A DNA stretch of 64,000 nt, taken from the NCBI RefSeq assembly GCF_023617245.1, contig NZ_CP067396.1, positions 2,914,001 through 2,978,000 on the forward strand. Reading direction: 5' to 3'. Positions within the stretch are counted from its first letter, which is position 1; every line of letters starts with the position of its first letter. Shown piece after piece: positions 39,533 through 48,948 of this stretch. The notes under the pieces were generated by a model that saw only the letters and a list, made by a program, of their open reading frames with translations, was not told where the DNA came from and searched no databases. The translations under genes were made by a program, and so were the position numbers. The stretch is from Lysobacter enzymogenes (GTDB lineage Bacteria > Pseudomonadota > Gammaproteobacteria > Xanthomonadales > Xanthomonadaceae).

Positions 39533-42500
39533 CGTCCCGCCGCACCGGATCGCTCCACCGCGACAGCAGCAGATAGATGCACGGCGTGGTGTAGAGCGTC
39601 AGCCACTGGCTGACGATCAGCCCGCCGACGATGGCCAGTCCGAGCGGCCGCCGCATCTCCCAGCCCTCCCCCGTCGACAGCAGCAGCGGCGCGGTGCCGA
39701 GCAGCGCCGCCAGCGTGGTCATCAGGATCGGCCGCAAGCGCAGCGTCGCCGCCTCGATCGCCGCCTCGCGCGCGTCCAGGCCGCGCTCGCGCTGGCCGGC
39801 CAGGGCGAAGTCGACCATCAGGATGGTGTTCTTCATCACCACGCCCACCAGCAGGAACAGGCCCAGCAGCGAGATCAGGTTGAGTTCGCCGCCGAACGCG
39901 TACAGCGCGGCCAGCGCGCCGAGGCCGGCCGCCGGCAGCGTCGACAGGATGGTCAGCGGTTGCAGCCAGCTCTCGTAGAGCATGCCGAGCAGCAGGTACA
40001 CCGCGAGCATCGCGCCGAGGATCAGCCAGGCGAAGCGCTGGCCGCGCTGGTCGAGATCGCCGGCTTGCCCGCCCAGGCGCGCGCGCACGTCGCTGGGCAG
40101 CATGACCCCGGCCATGGCGCGCCCGATCGCGTCGCTGGCCTGCTGCAGGCTGGCGCCCGGCGCCAGCGCGAAGGATACGGTGGCGGCGGCGAACTGGTCG
40201 GTGTGGTTGATCCGGTCCGGCGCGATCCGGTAACGCATCGACGCGAACGCCGACAGCGGCACCCGTTCGCCCGCGGCGTTGAGCGCATGCACGCGCTGCA
40301 AGGTGTCGGGGCTGCGGGTCAGGCGCGGGTCGAGCTCCAGCACCACCCGGTACTGGTTCAGGCGCTCGTAGCGGGTCGCGATCTGGCGCTGGCTGAAGGA
40401 ATTGTCCAGCACCGTGGCGATCGTGCGCATGTCCACGCCCAGCCGCGCCGCCGCGGTGCGGTCGATGTCCAGCACCACCTGGCGTGCGCCCTCGTCGCCG
40501 CTGGACTCGACGTCGGCCAGCTGCGGCAGCCGGGCCAGCGCGTTGCGCACCTTCGGCGTCCATTCGCGCAGGCGCGCCACGCTGTCGGACATCAGGATCA
40601 GTTCGTGCCCGCCTTCGTCGCCGTCGCCGGGCAGGTTGATGTCCTGATCGACCCACAGCCACAGCACGCCGCCCGGCACCTTGGGCATCTTCTCGCGCAG
40701 GCGCGCCATGATCTCGTCGCTGGAGGCCTTGCGCTCGCTCAGCGGCTTGAGGTTGACCAGGATGAAGGCGTTGTTGATGCCGTTGTCGCCGCCGATGAAG
40801 CCGCCGATGTGCGAGATCGCCGGGTCCTGGGTCAGCAGTTCGCGGTACTGCGCGATTTTGGGCTGCATGACCTGGAACGACAGCCCGTCGTCGCCGCGGG
40901 CGAAACCGCGCAGCTGGCCGGTGTCCTGGCTGGGCACCACGCCCTTGGGCACCGCCGCGAACAGCCACAGATTGAGGCCGAGCAAAGCCGCGAACCCCAG
41001 CGCCAGCCACGGCCAACGGCGCAACGCGGCGGCCAGCGAACGCGCATAGCCGCGGCGCAGGCGCTGGAAGGCCGCGTCGGTGCGGCCCCGCGGCCCCGCG
41101 TCCGCGGGTCGGCCGCCGGATAGGCGCGCGCACAGGCTCGGGGTCAGGCTCAGCGATACCGCCACCGACACCGCCATCGCCGCGACCAGGGTGATCGAGA
41201 ACTCGCGGAACAACAGCCGGGCGAAGTCGTCGACGAACATGATCGAGACGAACACCGCCGCCAGCGCCAGGTTCATCGACAGCAGGGTCGAGCCGACCTC
41301 GCCTGCGCCGCGCAGCGCCGCCTGCACCGGCGACAGGCCGGCCTCGCGGTGGCGGGCGATGTTCTCCAGCACCACGATGGCGTCGTCCACCACCAGCACG
41401 CTGGCCACGATCAAGGCCATCAACGACAAGGTGTTGAGCGAGAACCCGCACAGCCAGATCACCGCCAGCGCGCCGAACAGCGCGACCGGGATCGACAGCG
41501 TCGGCAGCAGCGCCGCGCGCACGTCGCCGAGGAACGCGAACACCACCAGCGCGACCAGGGCGATGGCCAGGATCAAAGTCGTTCGCGCCTCGGCCAGGGT
41601 CGCGCGGATGCTCGGCGAACGCTCGGCGGTGACCGTCATGCTGACGTCCGGCGGCAGCAGCGCCTGCAGCGCCGGCAGCCGCGCGCGCACCGCGTCGATG
41701 GTCTCGACGATGTTGGCGTCGGGCTGGCGGGTGATCACCATCAGCACCGCGTCGCGGTCGTTGTGGAAGCCGGCGGCGTAACGGTTCTCCACGCCTTCGC
41801 CGACGCTCGCCACGTCGCCCAGCCGCACCGGCCGGCCGTCGCGCCAGGCCACGATCAGCGGCGCGAATTCCTGCGCGCGCGAGAGCTGCTGGGGCGCTTC
41901 GATCTGCCAGCGCCGGTGCGCGTCGCCTACTTCGCCCAGCGGCCGCAGCGTATGCGCCCTGCGGATCGCTGCGGCGACCTCGTCCAGGGCGATGCCGTGA
42001 TGATTGAGCGCGTTCGGGTCCAGCGCCACCCGTACCGCCGGCAGCGAACCGCCGCCGAGTTCGACCTTGGCCACGCCGGGAATCTGGGCGACGCGCGCGC
42101 TCAGCAGGCTCGCCGCCATGTCGTAGAGCTGGCCCGGCGTATGCCGCGGCGAACTCAGCGCGAGCGCCATGATCGGCGCCTGCGACGGCGTGGATTTGCC
42201 GAACTGCGGCATCTCCGGCATCCCGGCCGGCAGTTGCGAGCGCGCGGCGTTGATCGCCGCCTGCACCTCACGCGCGGCCGCCTCGATGTCGCGTCCCAGG
42301 GCGAAGGTCAGTTCGATCTCGGTGGCGCCCTGCGAACTGCTCGACTCGATCTCGACGATGCCCGGAATGCTGCCGAGCGCGCGCTCCAGCGGCGTGGCGA
42401 TGGTCGCGGCCATCGATTCGGGGCTGGCGCCGGGCAACTCGGCCCAGACCTGGATGCTGGGATAGTCGACTTGCGGCAACGGCGCCACCGGCAGTCGCGC

Positions 42501-42587
42501 GTACGCCAGCAGTCCGGCCAGCACCACCGCGACCGCCAACAGCACGGTCGCGACCGGGCGGCGGATGAACACGCCGGCCACGTTCAT
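39507..42587 (-). CDS. mdtC: RND efflux pump subunit, MdtC-like
   Basis: A 1026-residue inner-membrane RND transporter. It starts MNVAGVFIRRPVATVLLAVAV, has 12 helices and two large periplasmic loops, and the proton-relay acidic residues in helix 4 (VLVVDDAIVVLENIARH). The porter-domain opening PLPQVDYPSIQVWAELPGASPE and the GATEIELTFALGRDIEAAA segment are typical. It overlaps the stop of the second RND gene by four bases. In MdtABC two different RND proteins form a mixed trimer; two RND genes in tandem behind one adaptor is the hallmark seen here. Its 3' end overlaps the convergent membrane-protein gene by 26 bases. Confidence 0.93.
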   Translation of the reverse strand: MNVAGVFIRRPVATVLLAVAVVLAGLLAYARLPVAPLPQVDYPSIQVWAELPGASPESMAATIATPLERALGSIPGIVEIESSSSQGATEIELTFALGRDIEAAAREVQAAINAARSQLPAGMPEMPQFGKSTPSQAPIMALALSSPRHTPGQLYDMAASLLSARVAQIPGVAKVELGGGSLPAVRVALDPNALNHHGIALDEVAAAIRRAHTLRPLGEVGDAHRRWQIEAPQQLSRAQEFAPLIVAWRDGRPVRLGDVASVGEGVENRYAAGFHNDRDAVLMVITRQPDANIVETIDAVRARLPALQALLPPDVSMTVTAERSPSIRATLAEARTTLILAIALVALVVFAFLGDVRAALLPTLSIPVALFGALAVIWLCGFSLNTLSLMALIVASVLVVDDAIVVLENIARHREAGLSPVQAALRGAGEVGSTLLSMNLALAAVFVSIMFVDDFARLLFREFSITLVAAMAVSVAVSLSLTPSLCARLSGGRPADAGPRGRTDAAFQRLRRGYARSLAAALRRWPWLALGFAALLGLNLWLFAAVPKGVVPSQDTGQLRGFARGDDGLSFQVMQPKIAQYRELLTQDPAISHIGGFIGGDNGINNAFILVNLKPLSERKASSDEIMARLREKMPKVPGGVLWLWVDQDINLPGDGDEGGHELILMSDSVARLREWTPKVRNALARLPQLADVESSGDEGARQVVLDIDRTAAARLGVDMRTIATVLDNSFSQRQIATRYERLNQYRVVLELDPRLTRSPDTLQRVHALNAAGERVPLSAFASMRYRIAPDRINHTDQFAAATVSFALAPGASLQQASDAIGRAMAGVMLPSDVRARLGGQAGDLDQRGQRFAWLILGAMLAVYLLLGMLYESWLQPLTILSTLPAAGLGALAALYAFGGELNLISLLGLFLLVGVVMKNTILMVDFALAGQRERGLDAREAAIEAATLRLRPILMTTLAALLGTAPLLLSTGEGWEMRRPLGLAIVGGLIVSQWLTLYTTPCIYLLLSRWSDPVRRDATPVVRET

Positions 42588-45500
42588 GCCGTGGCCGGAC
42601 CGGGCGCGTCGGCCTCGGTCGCCGACGCGGCGGAACGGCGGCGCGCGATGCGGTCGAAGAACAGATAGATCGCCGGCGTGGTGAACACCGTCAGCAACTG
42701 GCTCAGCAACAGGCCGCCGACCATCACCCAGCCCAGCGGCTGGCGCAACTCGGCGCCCGAGCCGCTGGCGAACATCAGCGGCACCGCGCCGAACAACGCC
42801 GCCAGCGTGGTCATCAGGATCGGCCGGAAACGCAGCAGCGCGGCCTGCCGGATCGCCTCGCGCGGACTCATGCCCTGGCCGCGCTCGGCCTCCAGGGCGA
42901 AGTCGATCATCATGATCGCGTTCTTCTTGACCAGGCCGATCAACAGCACGATGCCGATGATCGCGATCAGGTCGAGGCTGCGCCCGCTCAGCCACAGCGC
43001 CAGCAAGGCGCCGACCGTGGCCGAGGGCAAGGTCGACAGGATCGTGATCGGATGGATGTAGCTCTCGTACAGCACCCCCAGCACGATGTACATCACCAGC
43101 ACCGCGGCCAGCACCAGCCACAGCGTGCTCGACAGCGAATCGCGGAACGCGCCGGCCGCGCCCTGGAACTGCAGCTGCACCGAGGCCGGTGCGTCCAGTT
43201 CCGCCCAGGCGCGCTCGATCGCCGCGACCGCGCGATCCAGCGACGCGCCCGGGGCCAGGTCGAAGGACACCACGGTCGCCGGGAACTGGCCGATCTGCTG
43301 GATCAGCAGCGCCGCCGGGCGTTGCTCGACCCGCGCGATCGCCGACAGCGGCACCGGCTCGCCGTCGGCGCCGGCGACGTGGATGCGGCCGATGTCCTGC
43401 GGCCCGCGCTGGAACTGCGGCCGCGCTTCCAGCACCACGCGGTACTGGTTGGCCTGGGTGAACATGGTCGAAACCTGGCGCTGGCCGAACGCGTCGTAAA
43501 GCGCGTCGGCGACGTCGGCCACGCTGACGCCCAGCCGCGCGGCGGCGGCGCGGTCGATCTCCACGTACGCCTGCAGACCGTCACGCTGCAGTTCGCTGGT
43601 CGCTCCGGCCAGGGCCGGTTCGCGCTGCAGGCGCTGCAGCAGGCGCTCGGTCCAGTCGCCCAGCGCCTGTTCGCTCGGCGCGGTGAGGCTGAGCTGATAC
43701 TGGGTGCGGCCGATGCGGTCGTCCAGGCTCAGCTCCTGCGCCGGCTGCAGGTACAGCTCGATGCCGGCGACCCGCGCCGCGCGTTGCTTCAAGCGCTGCA
43801 GGATCTCGCCGGCGGCGGCCTCGCGCTGGCCGTGCGGCTTGAGATAGATCAGCATCCGCCCGCTGTTGAGCGTGGCGTTCTGTCCGTCGACGCCGATGAA
43901 CGAAGACAGCCCGGCCACGTCGGGATCGTCGAGCAGCGTCGCGGCGACCGCCTGCTGGCGCTGCGCCATCGCTGCGAACGACACCGATTGCGGCGCCTGG
44001 GTCACGCCCTGGATCAGGCCGGTGTCCTGGATCGGGAAGAAGCCCTTGGGCACCGCGAGGTACAGGGCCGCGGTCAACAGCAAGGTCGCCAGGGTCGCCA
44101 GCAGGGTCCAGCCCTGGTGGCGCAGCACCCAGTCCAGGCCGCGGTCGTAATGGGCGATCATGCGGTCGAACGGATCGGGCTTGCGGTGGCGCGCCTGATC
44201 CCGTCCGTTCGGATCTTGCCCGTCCTGTTCGCGCCGGCCCGGATGGCCGTGGCGCAGGAACAGCGCGCACATCATCGGCGTGAGGGTCAGCGACACCACC
44301 AGCGAGATCGCGATTGCCACCGCCAGGGTGATCGCGAACTCGTGGAACAGCTTGCCGACCACATCGCCCATGAACAGCAGCGGGATCAGCACCGCGATCA
44401 GCGAGAACGTCAGCGAGATCAGGGTGAAGCCGATCTGGCGCGCGCCCTTGAGCGCCGCGTCGAGCGGTTTCTCGCCGCGCTCCAGGTGGCGGGCGATGTT
44501 CTCCAGCATCACGATCGCGTCGTCGACCACGAAGCCGGTGGCGATGGTCAGCGCCATCAGGCTGAGGTTGTTGAGCGAGAAACCGGACAGGTACATCACC
44601 CCGAAGCTGCCCACCAGCGACAGCGGCACCGCCACGCTGGGGATCAGCGTGGCCGGCACGTTGCGCAGGAACAGCAGGGTCACCATCACCACCAGCGCGA
44701 TCGCCAGCGCCAGTTCCTTCTGCACGCCGCGGATCGAGGCGCGGATCGATTCGGTGCGGTCGCCTAGCACGCTGACTTCGGCCCCGGCCGGCAGGCTGGC
44801 CGACAACTGCGGCAGCAACGCGCGCACCCGGTCGACCACGTCGATCACGTTGGCGCCGGGCTGGCGCTGGATGTTGACCAGGATCGCCGGCCGCCGACCC
44901 GACCACGCCGCCAGCATGCGGTTCTCGGCGCCGTCCTCGACGCTGGCGACATCGCCCAGGCGCAACGGCGCGCCGTCGCGCCAGCGCAGCACCAAGTCGC
45001 GGTATTCCTGCGGCGAGCGCAACTGGTCGTTGGCGTCGAGCATGATCGCGCGGGTCGGACCGTCGAAGCTGCCCTTGGGCGCGTTGATGTTGGCCGCGCC
45101 GATGGCCTTGCGCACCTCGGCCACGCTCAAACCGTTCGCGGCCAGCGCCACCGGATTGACCTGCACCCGCACCGCCGGGCGTTGTCCGCCGGCGAGCGCG
45201 ACCATGCCCACGCCCGGCAATTGGGCGATGCGCTGGGCCACGCGGGTGTCGATCAGATCGTAGAGTTCGGGCAAGGACAGCGTGTCCGAGCTCACCGCCA
45301 AGGTCAGCACCGGCGCGTCGGCGGGATTGACCTTGCGGTACACCGGCGGCATCGGCAGGTCGTCGGGCAGCAGGCCGCTGGCGGCGTTGATCGCCGCCTG
45401 CACTTCCTGTTCGGCCACGCCGAGATCGACCTCGAGCGAGAACTGCAAGGTGATCACCGATGCGCCGGACGAACTGGACGACGACATCTGCGCGAGGCCC

Positions 45501-45724
45501 GGGATCTGGCCGAGCCGGCGCTCCAGCGGCGCGGTCACCGCCGCCGCCATCACCGTCGGGCTGGCGCCGGGATAGAAGGTCGACACCTGCACGATCGGGT
45601 AATCCACCTGCGGCAGCGCGGCCGCGGGCAGCAGGCGATAGGCCAGCAGCCCCGACAGCAGCAGCGCGATCATCGCCAGGGTGGTGGCGATCGGCCGCAG
45701 GATGAAAATGCGCGACAGATTCAT
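42584..45724 (-). CDS. mdtB: RND efflux pump subunit, MdtB-like
   Basis: A 1046-residue RND transporter, paralogous to the next gene. It starts MNLSRIFILRPIATTLAMIAL and contains ALPQVDYPIVQVSTFYPGAS, SSSSSSGASVITLQFSLEVD and the helix-4 acidic pair FVVDDAIVMLENIARH. A His/Asp/Arg-rich cytoplasmic loop (GHPGRREQDGQDPNGRDQAR) lies around residue 505. ATG 45724 overlaps the adaptor stop (ATGA), so adaptor and both pumps are translationally linked. The E. coli counterpart exports bile salts, novobiocin and contributes to enterobactin export. Confidence 0.93.
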   Translation of the reverse strand: MNLSRIFILRPIATTLAMIALLLSGLLAYRLLPAAALPQVDYPIVQVSTFYPGASPTVMAAAVTAPLERRLGQIPGLAQMSSSSSSGASVITLQFSLEVDLGVAEQEVQAAINAASGLLPDDLPMPPVYRKVNPADAPVLTLAVSSDTLSLPELYDLIDTRVAQRIAQLPGVGMVALAGGQRPAVRVQVNPVALAANGLSVAEVRKAIGAANINAPKGSFDGPTRAIMLDANDQLRSPQEYRDLVLRWRDGAPLRLGDVASVEDGAENRMLAAWSGRRPAILVNIQRQPGANVIDVVDRVRALLPQLSASLPAGAEVSVLGDRTESIRASIRGVQKELALAIALVVMVTLLFLRNVPATLIPSVAVPLSLVGSFGVMYLSGFSLNNLSLMALTIATGFVVDDAIVMLENIARHLERGEKPLDAALKGARQIGFTLISLTFSLIAVLIPLLFMGDVVGKLFHEFAITLAVAIAISLVVSLTLTPMMCALFLRHGHPGRREQDGQDPNGRDQARHRKPDPFDRMIAHYDRGLDWVLRHQGWTLLATLATLLLTAALYLAVPKGFFPIQDTGLIQGVTQAPQSVSFAAMAQRQQAVAATLLDDPDVAGLSSFIGVDGQNATLNSGRMLIYLKPHGQREAAAGEILQRLKQRAARVAGIELYLQPAQELSLDDRIGRTQYQLSLTAPSEQALGDWTERLLQRLQREPALAGATSELQRDGLQAYVEIDRAAAARLGVSVADVADALYDAFGQRQVSTMFTQANQYRVVLEARPQFQRGPQDIGRIHVAGADGEPVPLSAIARVEQRPAALLIQQIGQFPATVVSFDLAPGASLDRAVAAIERAWAELDAPASVQLQFQGAAGAFRDSLSSTLWLVLAAVLVMYIVLGVLYESYIHPITILSTLPSATVGALLALWLSGRSLDLIAIIGIVLLIGLVKKNAIMMIDFALEAERGQGMSPREAIRQAALLRFRPILMTTLAALFGAVPLMFASGSGAELRQPLGWVMVGGLLLSQLLTVFTTPAIYLFFDRIARRRSAASATEADAPGPATA

Positions 45725-46911
45725 CGGCTGCCGGCGGCTGGCGCGGCGGCGGCCGGACCGCCGGCGGCCGCGTCGGCGATCACTTCGACCGCGCTGCCCT
45801 CGCGCAAGCGGTCCAGGCCTTCCAGCACCACCCGCTCGTCCGGCTTGAGCCCTTCGTGCACGGCGATGCGCCCGTCCTGGGCCGCGCCGAGTTTGAGCGG
45901 CCGGATCGCGACCTTGCTGTCGGCGCCGATCACGAACACGTAGTTGCCCTTGGCGCCGAACTGCACCGCGGCGTCGGGAATCACCACCGCGTCGCTGCGC
46001 TGGGTGCTCAGGCGCACGTTGACGAACTGCTGCGGAAACAGCGCGGCATCGGCGTTTTCGAACACGGCGCGGATGCGCAACGTGCCGGTGGCGCTGTCGA
46101 TGCGGTTGTCGATGCTGGCCACGCGGCCGCTGGCCAGGCGGGTGCGTTCCTCGCGGTCCCACGCCTCCACCGGCAGGTCCGGCTGGCGGCGCACCGCCTC
46201 CAGCAAGGCCGGCAGTTCGTTTTCGGCGACGGTGAACATCACGCTGATCGGCGAGGTCTGGGCGATGCTGGCGATGGCCTCGCCGGCGGTATTGCCGGCG
46301 CCGACCAGATTGCCTTGGTCGATGCCGCGCAGGCCCACGCGCCCGGACACCGGCGCCACGATCCGGGTATGTCCCAGGCGCACTCGCGCTTCGTCGACCG
46401 CGGCTTGATCGCTGCGGCGACGGCCTTCGAGCTGGCGCACCTGCGCTTCGCGATTGCTGACGTCCTGGGCCGAGACGTAGTGGCCGGACTTGAGTTCGCG
46501 ATAACGCGCCAGTTCGCGCCGAGCGTTGTCCAGCGTCGCCAGATTCTCCTGCTGCTGTCCTTCGGCCTTGGCCAGTTGCACTTGATAGGTGCTCGGATCG
46601 ATGCGCGCGAGCAACTGCCCCGCCCTGACCTGTTGGCCTTCCTGGAACGCGACTTCGACCAGTTCGCCCTCGACCCGGCTGCGCAGGGTCACGTAGCTCA
46701 GCGGCGTGACCGTGCCGAGGGCCTTGAGGGTGACGGCGAAACTCTCGCGCTTGGCCGCCGCCGCGCGCACCGGCACGGCGGCCTGTTCCGCGGCGGCGGC
46801 GGCCGGCGCCGACGGCCAGAATCGCCACGCCAGCATCGCGGCGAGCGCCGCGCAGACCGCGGCAGCGATGAAAAGACGGGATTTCGGCGACGACGGCGGA
46901 GCGATAGGCAT
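45721..46911 (-). CDS. mdtA: RND pump periplasmic adaptor, MdtA-like
   Basis: A 396-residue membrane-fusion protein linking the RND pumps to an outer-membrane channel. I start it at ATG 46911, which gives a normal N-terminal anchor (RLFIAAAVCAALAAMLAWRFW); a frame from 47007 adds 32 unlikely residues. The lipoyl-type hairpin (TVTPLSYVTLRSRVEGELVE and IVAPVSGRVGLRGIDQGNLVG), the helical coiled-coil between them and the beta-barrel SATGTLRIRAVFENADAALF are all visible. It is the first gene of the operon; no outer-membrane factor gene follows, so a TolC-like protein from elsewhere must be used. Confidence 0.92.
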   Translation of the reverse strand: MPIAPPSSPKSRLFIAAAVCAALAAMLAWRFWPSAPAAAAAEQAAVPVRAAAAKRESFAVTLKALGTVTPLSYVTLRSRVEGELVEVAFQEGQQVRAGQLLARIDPSTYQVQLAKAEGQQQENLATLDNARRELARYRELKSGHYVSAQDVSNREAQVRQLEGRRRSDQAAVDEARVRLGHTRIVAPVSGRVGLRGIDQGNLVGAGNTAGEAIASIAQTSPISVMFTVAENELPALLEAVRRQPDLPVEAWDREERTRLASGRVASIDNRIDSATGTLRIRAVFENADAALFPQQFVNVRLSTQRSDAVVIPDAAVQFGAKGNYVFVIGADSKVAIRPLKLGAAQDGRIAVHEGLKPDERVVLEGLDRLREGSAVEVIADAAAGGPAAAAPAAGSR

Positions 46912-47054
46912 GGGCGTTCGGAGCGGATCGATAGGCGAAAGGAAGGACGCCGCGGCCGCGAGGCCGACGACGGCCATGCGGCGGCGGCGCAAGCGCGCGG
47001 CCGGCAAAGGACGGATCGGGACGGCGGTGGCGGCTACGAATCCCCGGCTGCCGC

Positions 47055-47078
47055 AAATGAGAACGAGTCTCGTTATCT
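47055..47078 (-). promoter_or_regulatory. Candidate Fur box upstream of the mdtABC operon
   Basis: The site has three Fur-like hexamers (AATGAG, AACGAG and inverted CTCGTT) around a single T, with the 13-base palindrome AACGAGTCTCGTT at its heart. Xanthomonadaceae Fur sites typically read AATGAGAATNATTCTCATT, to which this is similar in spacing and half-site. Iron control would link the pump to the catecholate siderophore genes at 7.3-14.1 kb. Confidence 0.45.
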
Positions 47079-47546
47079 CTCAGTATGGCACGCCGCCGCG
47101 GCCTGCGCTGTTTGCGTTTGTACCGGGCGCCCGATACGGCAAAGCGGTGCGCGTCGCGCGGGCGATCCGCAGCTTTGTCGGCGCGCTGGGCGCTCGGCCG
47201 GTTTTCGTTTCGCCTGATGGCGCATGCGGCGTGTCGGCGTGGGATTGCCCCGCGACGCGCGGCGCGATGTCCAAGCCGACTACCGACTTTGCTCGGAGCG
47301 CGCGGCGGATTCCTTCGTGCGCGCCGCCATTACGCCGACACGAGATCGCGCGCACCGAACCGGCGCAGCGGGCGTCGTACGCACCTCGACTACGATCCCC
47401 TAGGGTCACCGCTCTCTGCAGCGAGTCGCTTATGCCGCTCCGCGATCCCCGCGATGTCTGCTCTCAGCGCTTTCCAGTGACGCCGTCGAATGCGCAGCTC
47501 CCCTCGCGCGTCCTGCGATCCTTTCGCCGACACCAGCCCCAAAAAA

Positions 47547-47574
47547 CGAAGGGGCGGCCTGGGCCGCCCCTTCG
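47547..47574 (-). terminator. Terminator of the csbD gene
   Basis: CGAAGGGGCGGC and GCCGCCCCTTCG form a 12-base perfect stem with a 4-base loop. On the minus strand it is followed by TTTTTTGGGG, a good T-run. It lies 29 bases after the CsbD stop codon. Confidence 0.9.
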
Positions 47575-47602
47575 TCTTCGTCGATCCGTAAGCGCGGACC
47601 CG

Positions 47603-47800
47603 TTACAACGAGTCGCTGAAGTCCTTGACTTCCTTTTCGGCGCGATCCTTCGCCCAGCCGTACTTCTCCTGCAGCTTGCCGGCTAGGTACTGCGCGTTGC
47701 CTTCCGCGACATCCAGATCGTCGTCGGTCAAGTCGCCCCACTTGGCCTTGGCCTGACCCTTCAGCTGCGTCCACTTGCCGGCAATGATGTCCTTGTTCAT
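47603..47800 (-). CDS. CsbD-family stress protein
   Basis: A 65-residue soluble helical protein of the CsbD/YjbJ family, abundant under stress and stationary phase but of unknown mechanism. It has the typical MNKDIIAGKWTQLKGQAKAKWG start, then DDDLDVAEGNAQYLAGKLQEKYGWAKDRAEKEV. The start is ATG 47800; a frame from 47815 adds five residues. It is a single-gene unit with its own terminator. Confidence 0.94.
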   Translation of the reverse strand: MNKDIIAGKWTQLKGQAKAKWGDLTDDDLDVAEGNAQYLAGKLQEKYGWAKDRAEKEVKDFSDSL

Positions 47801-48948
47801 GACGATGCTCCGCATAGTTGAGTTGGAAACGCGAGCGAAGAAGCGCTCGGGTTGGATGCAGTGTGTCGATGCGCCTGTTGCCGATGCGTGAGCATTCGAC
47901 TGAACGATTCAGTCATTTTTCCACTGGAATTTCATCGAGCTTTGGATCGCTTTGATCAACGACGGCGAGATGTGCTGAGCAATGCGACTGGCGTCATCGC
48001 AGAGCGTGATTGCGTGCGTTTCGTGAGGCGTGAGTAACGACCGCCTCAGGCGGTGCGTTCTCTTCTCACTATCGGAATTGGCGGCGACTTTTCCGATGTC
48101 TTCGTATCGACGACGTAGGCTCCGCGCTATCGGGCAGCTATTTGCAGCCGCTAGCGAAAAACAGATCGTATCGCGCAGCAGCGAATGATGGGCTCGGAAA
48201 ACGCCGACGAAGCGTCCCTTGAAAAGCATGGGCCGATCAGGTCGACGAAGGCATCTATCGCAGGCGCGAACAGCGGCTTCGGCAGCCGTATACGATATTC
48301 GCTTGTCGACGCCATTCGATTTAGACGACTGCGTTTCATGCGCTTGCAATAAATTATTCGATTGGCGGTCGTCGCAACACGCAACGAACCGCGGCGCGGC
48401 GAGGCGAGCGAACGCGCCGTACGCAATCCGCATCTGTGATCGAACGCACCTGAAATCCATGCCTTCGGCGCGCAAAACGAACTTGTCGCCAAAGAAAATG
48501 CGGATCCGATCAAACAATCGACTTGCCTCGACACTTGATCGCGCAATGGGATAAGATTCCTGACGCAAAAAATGACAGCGCTGTCATGAATGTTGCGGAA
48601 ATTCGGATCGCAAGCTTTGCGCAAGCTTTGGACCGCACACTGATCGGCGGAAAAGTTTGCGCGGCGAACGAGGTTCAGGGGGATTCGAAGTTTTCGTGTC
48701 GGGAATGCAGGACGCGATGCGCCGCATGCGGGCGCTGCGTCCCGGTCCGCGGCGGCGGTGCGCCGGTCCGCCGCGGCATTCGCGCTCCCGCGCGCTTCTA
48801 CCCTGCCCTCCTGCGGCCTGTGTGCGCATCCGCCGCGTGCGGCGGCGCGCCGCGGCCGCGCGACCGGATCGCCCATCGCCCAGGCCGCTGTATCTGTCGA
48901 CTCCGCCGCCTCCGCCGTATCGCATCATCATCGTGACAGGTCGTATCG
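47801..48948. other. Long gene-free stretch of lower GC content
   Basis: Between CsbD and the response regulator are about 1150 bases in which I see no credible gene. From about 47930 to 48660 the GC content drops well below that of the neighbours. Several frames on both strands run for 60-220 codons, but they are rich in Arg/Ser/Cys, overlap one another and have no recognisable domain or ribosome site. It could be decayed foreign DNA or hold an unrecognised RNA. The last 300 bases return to high GC and should contain the regulator's promoter. Confidence 0.5.

Larger units (their letters stand above)
46912..47602 (-). other. Intergenic region with Fur-box-like palindrome
   Basis: No convincing gene is visible in these 690 bases. 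At 47055-47078 AAATGAGAACGAGTCTCGTTATCT contains the perfect palindrome AACGAGTCTCGTT (47062-47074) and reads as the repeated hexamers expected of a Fur box (AATGAG-AACGAG-T-CTCGTT). It lies about 150 bases upstream of the pump start. The rest is high-GC sequence with short overlapping frames only. A terminator for the CsbD gene lies at 47547-47574. Confidence 0.55.

Noticed and set aside
42584..47056. A single 1490-codon frame covering adaptor DNA and the second RND gene
   Set aside because: Only the part from ATG 45724 is RND-like; the upstream part is an out-of-frame reading of the adaptor gene, so a fusion protein is not real.
47909..48876. Minus-strand frames of 219 and 241 codons in the low-GC interval
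   Set aside because: They overlap each other in different frames, have no ribosome site or domain, and their composition (Arg/Ser/Cys-rich) is that of random translation.
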